NCBI RefSeq assembly: GCF_028554725.1
Contig: NC_071668.1
Coordinates: 8,787,001 to 8,851,000, forward strand
DNA from: Zeugodacus cucurbitae
Lineage: Eukaryota; Arthropoda; Insecta; Diptera; Tephritidae
Reading direction: 5' to 3'
DNA: 64,000 bases
Below the pieces are notes generated by a model. That model was not told the DNA's origin. It saw nothing but the letters and a program-made list of their open reading frames with translations, and searched no databases. Below, in pieces: positions 46,669 to 59,600 of the stretch (within the stretch, counting starts at the first letter, position 1; each line of letters starts with the position of its first letter). A program made the position numbers and the translations under genes.

Positions 46669-49600
46669 GTGAGCTGCCACATGTTTAATAGCACTGGAGT
46701 AGAATTTTGTAAATTGAACACAAAGCCAGTGCAACTGTTGAAATTGATATTTTATATGTACATACATATTTTTAAAATAAAATAACGTTATTCTAAAAAA
46801 ATTTTATTCAAATTTAAAAAATATTAAGAGAAGTTTGAAAAATGTCTTAAAATCATTTGAAAAAAATCCCCGCATAATTATTTTTAAGCAATTTTAATAA
46901 AAATATTATATTTAAAGTACAATAAACGAAAAAATCTAAAACAAAATGAACATCCAAATGAAATAAAATAAATTTAATAGGAAAAAAACATTAAAGGGCT
47001 ATAACAGTGTAACCCATGAAAAATGAGGCGATTTTTGTGATTTTTTTTTTTCAAAGAAAGTACTTGATCGAATATTTCGAAGTTTTTCGAAGTTTTTTTG
47101 GACATATTTCTTTTTGGATATATATTTACCTATATTTTAAGATTTCGAAGGTGTCAAAAAAATAAAATTCCTTAACTGTTGACATTATTCCGGTGAGAAG
47201 TTGAAACAAAAAAAATTAAAAATGTTTTTAAAGTTGAAGGTATTTTCTATACAATGACTTACGATTTTCAAAAATATTAAAAATTAACAAAATACAAAAA
47301 AATTATCGTTTTTAAAGCCAAATTGACAGTTTCCAACCAATTAAAAAGATCGCAGGTTAATGTATAGTAAATATGTACATCTATTCAAAAATACTCAGTT
47401 TCAATTTGAAGACAATTTCTCGTTGAGTTATGATGTCAACAATTTCAAAACTATTGATACGATCTTTCCGATTTCACAGGATATTTTTGAAAGTTTAGAC
47501 TTAATGAGCAAATTAAAAAATCGATTTTCTTAACAGCTATTTGGCTTTTATACGCCTAAGGTAATATTTTTAATTTCTAATGTATTTTTTTCGCATATAT
47601 ACAATAAAATTGCTTCCATAAACTGTAATTGAAGTTAAAAACAAATGTTATATGAATGGTTATGTGCCGAGCTTAATGTAACACCAGCGCATGCGCCATC
47701 ATACCAACAACCACACTTCACTAATAAACTAAGCAACTTATGAGCAATGCACATCAGCAACATAACCAACCAATTCAATAAATTGCTAAACATATTTACA
47801 ACAACTCACATGTCCAACAGCCAGTAGTTCGTTTCAAGTCAGCAACACATTAAAGAGTGTTTCAATTTGTTAACACGCCAAGTCAAGTCAATATACGCAC
47901 TGCAACAACATTTCGTTTCGCTCCACTTGCGAGCCATAAAAAATTAACAAACTATAATTGTCAGGTAATTTGAAATGTGAAAACTGTCACTGTCACATCA
48001 AGTGCGCATTTTTAGGACTTTAAGATACTTTTTGCTACCAAAGCAACGTGTTTAAGTAGTAGCAACAAGCATCCTTGGTTGGCTTGGTAGATATCAGGCG
48101 AACGCGTCAAATTGTTTATGGCCTGTGTGTGGCGCGTATTTTTGTAGGAGCAAAAAAGTTATGTACATATGTTTGTGTGTGTAGTGTTTTGGAATTTTTC
48201 ATTTCAACTGAAATTGGAACTTTAATGCATTAAAGTTCCTGCTAAGCGCAAGCGTAGACCGACGTAACGCAACCAAACATTTTTTTGTTTTCACTGTCAT
48301 AGCGCACATTCTACAACACACAAACATATGTACTAAGCAATGCATATGTACTACATATGTACCAGCACGAACTAGGATAATCTGCCTTATCCTTAGGGGG
48401 ATTTTAAGTTATGTGCCCGTTGTGGCATTTTGCTTTTTCCAAACGTAATTCATTGGCGCAATTTACTAAAATAGCTAAACGTTCTCTCAATCGCAAACCC
48501 ATTCTAAATTGTTTTATTTGTTACTCTAAGCTTAAGCTGTGGTCAGAGGTGGCAAGTATTGAATTGTGGCGTTTCGAGAAGAGATTGCCAGAGTGGTATT
48601 ATAGTTATAAAAGTGGATATTTAATACGAAAACATAAAATAATACTGTAAAGGTCATTCTGTTTTGATTTCCAACTTCGATTGTGATCTTGTGTGCTATT
48701 CTGAATACTTCAAAATCCAACTTCCGGTTTATTTTATTTTATTTTATTATTTTTTTCTTAATATTTCTGAAAAAAAATAGTAAAATTTTCGTATTTAACA
48801 ACTTTACTCTTGCTCAAGTGGGATCCATCGTGTCAACCTACCTAACGTTACTGTTCTCTTCGCCACTTTTCGGTACAATTTTTTCGATATTCACTGGAGG
48901 AAATAAAATTTGTCCACAATAAAATGTGTCGCATAGCACTTTTCTTTGCCACGTCGAACCACACCCTTATAGAAATATATATAAATATTTGTTTTGTTAT
49001 TTATCAGTGTTCTAAATGTTGTTGCAACATGTAAGACAAACTCGTACATATGTTTACCGGTCTATTTGTTTGAGTGTGTGCCTGCGTGTGTGGGACTAGC
49101 ATTTAACACCTCATGCCATGGCGTTGCTACCACATACCACAAACGTGATTAACTCTTTAAATGGAATGCGGCAAGCGGAGTGTCTGCCTTTTTTGGACCT
49201 ACTAGATGACAGCCAAAGCCAATAATACCAGCGAGTGTGAAATCTTACTGGCGCATAGTTGCAGTTGTTGTTGTAGGCCTTTAGCGGATTTGAGTGCTGC
49301 TTCAGTTAACATTTAAGCTGTCTAGTTGAGCTCGGCTAGTGTTAATTGCGCTGGTGGGAATTTTTGCCTTTTCAAGTTGGTTAATTGAAGAATTTCAAGT
49401 GTAATCGTTGTATGCCTAAGCAGTGAGCAGTTTGTGTGCAAATGCCTTACATGCTATATATATTGCAGTAGTGACACTAAGTAGCCCATATTTGTATGGA
49501 TGTTATTAACATTCTACGGTTTAAGTTGAGTCATTATGTAATGATGAAATACTTTTTAAGGTGATTACATTAATATCACTGTCTTTACAATATTATTCGA

Positions 49601-50780
49601 TGATTTTATTCTGCAACTTTTTTTAGTTTCTCCTTCTTAAATGCTTCCCAAGTATTACAATATCGTTTCTCTCCGATTGAACCTCTAGGCTATAATCTAC
49701 AGTACTGTCGATCAAAAGTTCGATTTATGCCTACTCCAACAAAGATACCTTCGAAAACCAAAACCTCGAAGCTATGAAGTAGAGTAATGCAGAATTATGA
49801 TCGATGATTATGGAAGGATAAGGTATCTAAAATTTCGGAATATAGGCTTGTGTCCATAAAAATATGGTTGTTCTTTCTCGTAAAACCGCTATAAAAAATA
49901 TAAAATTTTTGCTAAATTCAGTTTTATCTAGTTTGATTTTTTCAACAAAAAGCGATCACCCATTTTGTGTGGTCCCAATGGCGCACCGCTCCCTATGATG
50001 AGGGCTTTACGGCAATTTAACTTTGTTTCAATTTGTTCCTTTTGCTAATTTTTGCAATTCTTGAAATTGTATAGAGTATTTTTTATTGAATTATTTCTTA
50101 TCAATATTTCTTTATTTGTTTGCCACTTCTACTTAGCATGTCGCTGTAGAAGCGTATATTTTACTTTATTTGGCTTATGCCTAAGGAATTGTTAGTCAAC
50201 GGAGTGCTTTTCACCGGAACCGGAAAGTGTAAGTCCGGCTTTCACACTGCGTTGGTTGTGGGTACAGAAGCTTTCGCTCAAGTGGAGCCATCGCAGAATG
50301 ATCTACGATGGTGAGAAATTGTATTTGCTTTTGTTGCTTTTACTTTGCTGCAATTGGGGAGGGGAAATGCAGTCAACCCTTTCAACCATGGGACCATAGA
50401 TCGCCGATAACTTACTGTGCAATTATGCTATAAATGTTACTCACTGACGAAAAAGGATCTATGAATTGCAAGGATGGGGAAAATTCAGAGAAACCGTCAT
50501 GGCTTTTACTTGTTTGGGGGTTGAAAACTGTGAGCCTGTTAAAAGCTTTTTTTGTTGAGATTGCAACTGGTTTGTGGTCGACGTACATACATAAATTTGT
50601 GCGAAAACATGTGTTGACAGTGTTTTTTCTGATATCAACCCTTAGAACCGCTTTGTTTCAATTCAATTTAAGGCAGGAACTTTTAGTTATAAGCTCGTAT
50701 TTCAATATCTACATCCATTTGCATCGACATTTTTTGGTTTCAAACGCGTATTCCTGACTAGTTTTCGGCTTCAGCTCAAA
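46669..50780. other. Non-coding, no gene seen
   Basis: 46780-47660 is AT-rich with poly-A/T tracts. 47690-48400 and 49020-49420 are of more mixed composition. The open frames at 48411-48650, 48683-48922 and 50434-50757 (+) have no family resemblance and no flanking splice pattern that I could support. Confidence 0.4.
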
Positions 50781-50925
50781 GTAGTGAGTATTTGGTTAGG
50801 TTGGGTTAGGTTTGTAGGCAGATTTCTGTAAAAATAGAAGATCTCACTTAGACAGCCTTGGCGCTGTCCATTGTCCAAGACTCCCTGTGGATCAAAGACC
50901 TTTAGGATACAGCATAATAAATAGT
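50781..50925 (+). repeat. Probable dispersed repeat with GGTTAGGTT words
   Basis: GGTTAGGTTGGGTTAGGTTT at 50794 is followed by a CACTTAGACAGCC...GGCGCTGTCC stretch. Similar TTAGGTT-rich text occurs at 59555-59765, and CCTAACCTAACCTAATCC occurs at 63862-63880. It may be the edge of a dispersed transposon; no protein is seen. Confidence 0.35.
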
Positions 50926-53709
50926 GAGTATTTATCGCCCAAAATGTGACGGTACATAGAGACGCTCCGTGAAAAAACTCAAGTTAGCAACGTCTGTACG
51001 GCTCTTCAACTTTCCACAACAACAAAAACTCCACACAAAACTCCAACAGAAAATGTAAGGAAATAAAAAAGCGTATTTCCTAGAAATCGTACAACTTCCA
51101 TAATGGTTTTAATTAACACTTAAGCACGAAATGGTGCTTCTCCAGTCGAAGAGTGATTGCGACGATGAAATGCCGTTGATGGCCAATGATTATTCATAAA
51201 CCACCGGCACTGTCCACATACAGCGCAGACTACTCAAGAGAATGTAAAAAGCAGCAGCAGCAAAAGCAGAGGTTGAAGAAAAAGTGGACGGACAGGAACG
51301 TGTAAGCACTTTAGTGCCAACGACTTGGAGATTTTTTTAATGCCGTAATGACTGACTACCCAGGGAGCTGGAAATAAATTACAAAACAAAAGAAATCAAA
51401 TAAAATATGTTTATGCAAGCAAATAAAAGTAGCGTGATTATCAATTGCACAGTTTGAGGATGCGAACGCAGGCGCAGGCGCTCTCACACACAATTTAAAT
51501 GTTACCATAAACAAGAGTAATTTAAAAGTAAGTGGTGGTGAATGAAACAACAACAACACTTGATTTTCATGCATACTTCAGAATACAACGAGCGCAATCA
51601 TATAATAAAGGTAACAAGAGTGGAATAAAGAATTGTTAATAAAACATGGCAAACAAGCTGTAGCTGAGCGGCCGACAGCGCGTTGGTGGTCCAAAACCAA
51701 AACCAATGGAAGTGAGCAAGCAACAACAATCATAAAACAACACCAAAAACGTCAGTAAAAGAAATAATCAAACAAATCATAGAATACCCCGCGCCCGCAA
51801 TCCACCAACAAAAAACCATACAACAAGAATGATGGTGATGACAATAGCAACAACAGCGCAACACTGAGACTAACAACGAAGAGCCAAAAAAAATTATAAA
51901 TCGATTATATGTTGCAACTGTGAGATACAAACAAATAGCAACAACAACATAGAGCGCGAAAGGGTGAATATTGGAGAAGAAATCTTCAAATCATATGCAC
52001 TTCATACAAATTAGAAAAAAAGACACATTTTCGATGGAACTACAGAAATACAACAATAACAACAAAAAAAAATAATAAAATAAAAATCAAAAAACGCTTA
52101 AAAAAATTAATAAAAAAATTTCATTCCCATGTCCAACTCTCAAATACGGTTTCCCACAAGCCTGCTGTGCGCAATAATGGCCGCTCGCCGCATGCATTGT
52201 GCCTCGAACACACACACACCTACATATATATGTATATGATGATGATGCGTGGCGCGCATCAGTGACCGCACTGCGCTGTATATCATAATCTTAACAACTC
52301 TTAACAAGCCAGAACGAATTCCAAATTTCAAATACAACAACAACAAACCCGAGCTTATACAAATCATTGAGTCACAAGACCCCCAAACGCAGTTAGTAAC
52401 CGCTACCCATCAGCGTCCATCCTTTAATATATTTCACAGCCACACACACACTACATTTATCTGTATATAGGAGTATTCATAACTTCTGTTTCATTTGTGT
52501 TCTTGATGGCGCTGAATATGCCAAGCGCCACCATTGACTTGAAGTGTAGTGAAGTGAAGTGCTTGTTTGTTTGTTTGTTGTATTAAATGCTGCCAATACA
52601 ACTGCTGCGTTCGCTGACTGGTTAACAATAATAAAACACAATGCACAAAACGATGATAGCTTCTCAATGCAACTTTTGAACGGTGTTGTTGCTGTGCGGC
52701 TGAGCCTCCTGCGCTGTGTGAGTGTGCTTGTAGTTGAGCCTTTTCAATTTGTGTGTGAGTGGAGTGACGTGGGTTGGCGCTTATTGTGCGAATACACTTA
52801 AATTGTTGGCGCTTTGTGTTGCGTTTTTGTTGTTGTTGTTGGTTGGTGTAAGGAGTGCTGAAAAGGATAGTGATGGGTCAGAAGAGGCGGTCGCTTATTA
52901 GAGTTGGAGTTGGAGTTGATTTTTAGGAGAAGCTTATATAAATATGTACATCGGAAGGGCTGTATCTTAGGTCTTCTTAATGCTCCGAAACACCAAATTT
53001 ATGAAAATTCTTTTGAATTTGGTATTTTCAGCGCAGAAAAGCTCCTTCGAACATTTCTTGAGAAATGTTAGGTTTATAGGTTCCAACGGTTATGAAGATG
53101 GTCTTTTTTTCAAAATCTTTTCAGAACCACGGTATTTTCGTAATGTGGTTCCATTTTGTTGTTGCAGGAAATATGACCCAAATAATTTTGATGAATACCG
53201 CCAATTTGACAGTCTTGGGATGGATAAAAATCTAGATTGTTTCGGTTTCGTAGATCCGACTGCCGTGGGAACGACTTTTTGTAATCCTTGGTGGATTCTG
53301 TAATCAAAAGCTTATGTCGAAAACTTCCGATTGGTGGCAAGCAATGCTTCTTTTCTTGTAGGAAACATTCTTAACACATAGACTGATATTGCTCTTGCCA
53401 GATAAAGTGTCGTTGACTCAATCTTAAGTTTTATAAAAGTACGAATAATTTTTTAATGGAAAATAAATAATTTTTGGTTGCCACACGGAATGTGAGTTTC
53501 GGAAATAAGTTTCGACAATTTTTGTCCGTTGGTCCATTCTAAGTTCTTCCCTGGTAATTTATCGAGGTATGCAAAACGTAATTACTCATTACAGCTGATT
53601 TTATAGCTTTTACTCTAGGTAATCCCCTAAAAATCGCCTGCTGAAAGAAAAAAAAGCAGTCTCTATACAGCTTGAATGACCTTTTCAAATTAATCAATAA
53701 CAATATCAG
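50926..53709. other. Non-coding, CAA-rich
   Basis: 51230-52110 is rich in CAACAACA and CAAAA on the + strand, like fly 5' UTRs or spacer. A TGAAGTGTAGTGAAGTGAAG run lies at 52540-52560, and GTTGTTGTTG near 52830. No supported exon. The 52980-53303 frame has no recognised domain. Confidence 0.4.
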
Positions 53710-53990
53710 CATTTGGTCTGAGTAGGCAATTGAAAAGTAAAGTCGTCTCTCGACGATCAAAAATCAAACCTACAAGTCCCTTATCATTCCCGTCCAGATT
53801 TATGGCGCAGAAGCGTGGACGATGTCAACATTCGATGAGATGGACTAGCAGTTTTCAAGCGAAAGGTTTTGCGAAAGATTTGTGGTCCCTCATTGGCAAC
53901 GGCAAACACCGCAGACGATGTAACGATGAGCTGTGTGAGTTATTCGAGGACATTAAAATAGTTCAGTGAATAAAATGATAGCGGCTGCTC
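53710..53990 (+). mobile_element. Non-LTR retrotransposon tail, copy 3 (most decayed)
   Basis: GGTCTGAGTAGGCAATTGAA begins a stretch closely similar to 20915-21190: CTTATCATTCCCGTCC, GCAGAAGCGTGGACGATGTC, AACGATGAGCTGTG and GACATTAAAATAGTTCAG. Several deletions and frameshifts are present, and similarity is lost after about 53985. Confidence 0.8.
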
Positions 53991-56439
53991 TTTTTAGGGC
54001 CACTCCGCTGGGAAGACCAGATGGATAAGGCTGCACTTAGTATTGTTGGCGCCAACAGCGGTTTCTACGCCAGTTAAGAAGGCTTTTCCATTAAAGCTGA
54101 TATTTGGGATTATCTGTATATTCGCAAACAATTTTCAAAACTTGTAATCGTGAGTTCTAGAACTATAATTTAATTGAAGCATTTATCTTTATCTTTCGTA
54201 TAATAATCGGTCTAACGATCTCAAATGTGTCAATTGGGTTTTAAAATTTCAATTATGTTAGTATATGAAGAAGAATTCAAACATTGTCCTCTCATTGAAG
54301 CACAAACTAACCTATCTCTGATAAGGTTGCATTATCATATGCGGTAATGACCTTAAACGACTGTCAAGAAATATGTCACAGAAGAGTAAATTTTTTCTGC
54401 ATATTGACTTGAGCTGCTTCTTCAATCACTTACCAAATGCAACAAGTCAAAACGTCAAACGGTTTGTAAACAATCTTTGCGCGCTGCTAGATCAATATTG
54501 GTACAAATAATTTGTACATGCTTCAAAATTGCCACAGACGCTTCCGTTTGGTGGCACATCCTTCACCTTAAGACTTTGTTTGATGTATATACTCGTAAAC
54601 GCTACTCTGTTATTATTTTTTTACTTTTTTATGTTTTTTATTGAATTCGCTGGTGGTCCTTTTTTGGAACTGTTAAACAAACTCGTTAATTATTACGCCA
54701 AACAAGCATCAGAGAAGCTCAATAAATGTCGCTTCCCTCATATATTGCTCATTTGTAGTTGATTTTTATGATTTTTTTTCTTCCCTGTGTTTCTTTGTTG
54801 TGTGCGTGTTGGTAAGCTGCGTTTTATTTGCCGCCTTAATCAGTATTTATGGCGTTGCGCATGCGCACCAATCGGTCGTAGGAGATGCTCGATGGCAGAC
54901 ATTCACTCATGTGTTATTTGTTGTAGACACCTATGTGTGTGTGTGTTAATTGGCTTTGTATCAGTGACGATGATCATATTGTTAGCAGCTTGTTAGCCAT
55001 TTTGTCGACTTATTCACACATACTCGTATGCATATACGAAGGTTGCTTCGCAGATATTTTATGACTTTGGCCATTTCCTTTACTCATAAAAAACAGTATA
55101 AATTTGCGGTTAGTTGAAAATGAATGGGCGGTAGTGTTGAAGTTTTGAATGGCTCGCAGGAATGCTTGACAGCCAATTATATATGTTTTTATGTACCCAG
55201 TTATGGCATTGATATAACCATATATAGTTAACTGGGTATATAATTTTAAAATTTTGATATATTCTTCATTCGGTGAATGCTATACATACGCAGCTCGAAT
55301 AAAACATATTTAGAAAATGGCGTATAAAATGATATGTTTTGCCTATATGTTTATAAAAAATGCCTACGATATATAGCTCTGCCCCTTAGAGAGGTTTGGA
55401 AACTTATTATGAAATGCATGATTAGTCAGTTTCTTTGGAGATTGAACGAAGCTGTTTGGATAAATTTAGACGGGTTTAATTGCAATTAATCTCATGCATA
55501 TGAATCCATACTCTTAGTTTTATGATATTTTTTGAAGCTTGATTACAGGTTTGTAAGGGAAGTATTCCAAATACGACGAATGCTGTAAGGAGTTTTGTAG
55601 GGATTTCAGTCTATAGCTCTTCTGAACTTGACGTCATCTTAGTCAAATTTAGTTATATTGTGATCTCTACTAAACCTGCCCAAGGCGCAGATAGTTTCTT
55701 TAAGTCCTACATTCACTTAAGTACTCAGATCCTTCCCATTATTAGCCGACTTAAGTATTCCTCTGTCATATATATTCCGAAACTTTTTATTACTTACTAA
55801 GTACTAGAAAGTATTTTAAAATTTATATTCCGTATCTATACTTTGCTTGATATTTGTCAGAAAAGCTGAATTTTTAATATTTCTTCGCTTACATTTCTAC
55901 ATTCACATGAATAAAGAATCCTCCATCAATGTATAAGAGTATTCTTTTTTGTATGTTTGTAACTATGTAACTCTGCTATGTTAAGCAAATATATACATAC
56001 TACCATTTGCGGAAGAACCTCACAAGAAGCGTAGAATTCGCTGGGAAAATCCATAAAACAAATAATCACTTTGTCCATGGAAAATCGCACCGTAACATTG
56101 TGGCTCAATGCCACGGTATCTCAGGATAAGGTTGGGCCAGCAAGTTTACGCGCACACACACTTACAAATGCTATCTACATATTTTTTTGTTTCGTCGATT
56201 GCTCATCGCTGGTGAGTAACCATCGATCTGATGGCTGTGGCTAGCTTGGATTGCTAGAATGGATGATGGTAGACTAGTTGTCGTGCTTTTTGATAGTGAC
56301 TCAATGTTTGCTTTTGTAATGCACTGGGTACACTGTGAATATTCTGGTTTATTGTAGGTTTTAATTAGTTTACATCTTTATGCGGCGTTTCTGGTAAAAA
56401 TAAATGTAACATAACAGCCACATCACTTTGGAAGAGTCT
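53991..56439. other. Non-coding, nothing recognised
   Basis: No coding exon. A 10-bp inverted repeat TACCCAGTTA / TAACTGGGTA lies at about 55194-55240 with further imperfect pairing inside. The remainder is anonymous AT-rich DNA. Confidence 0.4.
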
Positions 56440-56632
56440 TATCACATTATCACGTCACTTGACATAATATGATATTTACTTTTTATAAGGGAATCAACAT
56501 CACATCACTCATACCACATAACATCATATGTGTCATATCACATGGCATCACATCATGGCATCATATCATATCATATCAGATGTACCATATCACATCATAT
56601 TTTCTATATCATATCAGCTATACCATAAAAAA
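56440..56632. repeat. Degenerate CATAT/CATCA pentamer array
   Basis: Runs of ATCACATCA, CATATCATATCA and GGCATCACATCATGGCATCA, with a basic step of about 5 bp, grade into unique sequence on both sides. Confidence 0.7.
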
Positions 56633-59600
56633 TTAAAAATAATTTTGCTCAAATTCGCTTTTCTGATACATTAAGATCACATTATAACGCATACGTCACC
56701 TCAACATATGATATAACATCACAAGCACCCGTTTAGCACTTTTTCGAAAATTTCTGTTAGAAATTATAAATTTCAATACCGATATCAACATTTGGAATAA
56801 ATGTAATTAAAAAAATTATAAATAAAATAAGAACGTAGTAGTACAAATCTTCTGTAGAGGGCCGTCTACTGCTAAAATTACCAACGTTAGTTTTTAGTTT
56901 GTAGAAATTTAAGGCTCCTTCAATAATTTGTAGTGTATCTTTACATCTGAATATACATCGAAATGTACATACATTTACATACATAAATAATGAAGAATCT
57001 CCGCTTAATATTTACTAAGCCGAATTTGCAAGATCTGTACAAGTGTTTGCAATACTACGCTCGCTTTTGCATTGCTTCATTTCACATTTATGTAAAGTGG
57101 TGTTGGTGCTTCTGGTGGGTCCAAACATTTCATTCAACATTCTCCCCCAAGGGGCAGATGACGGCGCATGTTGGCCGCCAACATTATTAAGTACAAAAAT
57201 ATTCTTGAATATGTTTTTGGGCCAAAATCACAAACGAAAAGTAAAGCAAAGTTGAGTTTCGGCCTTTATTTGTATTTTTTATTTATTCTATGAGTGTGAA
57301 TTTCTACTGTAATTTTATTGCAGTTTTTCGGTTATTTTATTTCCATTTTGTTGTCTTCATACATATAATACCTGTAGATGCGAGCAACATTTAGCTGTGA
57401 CTGGCATTTGGCCTGCCACGACTGTGGCCACCAGCCGCCCGAAGATGGCAGACAGTTTGGTTGCGGTCGTCAGCGTGAAGGGTAAAGTGAGGTGCGGCAG
57501 CTTTGCGCGTTTGTACATGTGTGTGGCGAGCATAAAATGCGCATAAAACATGGAAAATGAAGCGATAAACTTGAGATACGCGATCATAAAGTGAGGCGAA
57601 CTCGCGGTCACCGGCACAGGCGCAGTCGCGTCATTCACGGGCGCACAGCCTTAACCTTAGTCGGGGCTTGCGCGCTCTAGACGGACGGGATCGCGGTGCG
57701 CTTGGGAGGTTCCCGTGGCTTTGTTGATGTTGATTTTGCTGTAGATTTGCCTTTTCGCTTTCGCGGTAGATCTCGCGAACGCGCGCAACCGTACTTGCGC
57801 ATTAGCGGGATCACATGACGCAGTTGGCCCGTAGCCATTATGGCATTTGTAGATCGTATTACGTTTTATTTGTTTTAATAGGCCTAATGGCGCAAGATAA
57901 CTTCAAATGGGTTTGTGTTTGTATGTGTGTTTGCCTTGGCTCTGCACCCTTCATGATGGGCATGGATCTCTCTATCTGTGGCTGCCGCGCAGTCTGTCCG
58001 CTCCTTCTGTTTGTTTGTTTGTTTGTTTCTCCACTGCTGCGTTTTGTAACAATTTCATTTCGTGTGTTTGTTTGACATGCAATTTATCTGGAAATCATTT
58101 TGGCATTTTCAACATGCGCGCACTTGGCTAATGATCTTCGGTAAGGGCAAACGTGCGGGAGCGGTTAGTTTCTTTTTAATTTCAGGCTTTATTGTAGGCA
58201 GGTTTTCTTTATGGAATTGAGATATAAGCATTTTATTGAGGTTAGAACATCTAACTTGATGCCAATACTGCTTTTACGGTGATCGGTTTTGAGATTGTGG
58301 TAGTTTAGTTCAGAAAATGAAGATTGAAAAGAAGAAATTAAATAAAAATAATAATCCAAGGCTTCTCCTAAAGTACACTTCATAAATATTTGAAAAAAAA
58401 AATATTCCAAACACTTTTAAGAAGCTAGTCATAAGTATCAGCATTCGACCTTATCGCTTATCTCTATCTGGATTTAAAAAGAAGACCTTTCAACTATCTT
58501 TATGACCACAAGAGGTCCAATGTGAAAGATTATACCGATATGATCAAAAATTAGATTTTAGAGACATGTCTAATGTGTCCGTAACACTTAGTCTAAGAGA
58601 TCAATACTTGTATTGAGAAAATATCTATTGATTTCCTTCCCTCCTAGCCCGCAGCACAATAGATGGTGTTGTTTTATCATTCACTAACTCATTTCAGACC
58701 TTAGAAATGGCTGAATCGAACACATATTAGGTATAAATCATAGAAACTGGTATAAATGAAATATAGAAACCATTTAAAATCCTCCTAGTATCTTCTGATG
58801 ATCCATGGAACATAGATATACTCACTTGATTCACCTATTAATCTCTCTCTGCCTCTATCTCTCCCTTTTCCCTCTTTATCTCTCTCTCATATATATTTTT
58901 TTGAGTTTTTCAATTCATTTCGGAACTAGAGTCTGATCTTTTGAACTACACTTTGTCATCGCCACTCACACTTATTTTAAGAACTATATCCGCTCTGCAA
59001 GTCATTATATTTGCTTTTTATATGACTTCTTGTTTATTTTAATGTAGAATCGTACATATATTCATTATATTATATACTATTCATATGCATATTTCTTCAA
59101 CTGCTTCTTCTTCCTGTCATATTCAATGGGGCACTGTCTCGCCTGGAATGTCACCTTCACCTGCAAGCTCATAACAATTAATTTCATCAGTTCATCTTAT
59201 TGGTAGTCAATTAGTAAATTAGTGACTGCTATATGAGAAACAAAAAAATGTTAAATGTTGAAAATTTAAGTGAAAGACAGGAACAAAGACGACGAAAAAA
59301 GAAAACGGCAAGCAAACGAGTAGAGAGAATTTTATGATTAAGTAATTAAGCGATCTTTAGCGCTGATAAGGGCACGCAGGCGGTCGCAAATGCATAAAAG
59401 GCAACAAAGTGGTTTTTCGGTTTGTCTTATATTTGAAGATATTCTTTATAAAGGTATTTGAGAGCACTTTAGTGAAAAAATAATTATAAATTATGTAGAA
59501 ATTTTTAAATAGTTTCGTTTTTCGAAAAATTATTAAAAATCAACCAATTGAGTTTAGGTTACGTTTCCTTTGGTTTGAGGTTAGGTTTTTTAGTTTTAAA

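Noticed and set aside
50794..50815. TTAGG-like words as telomeric repeat
   Set aside because: Only a few irregular copies. Flies lack TTAGG telomeres, and such words are common in dispersed repeats.
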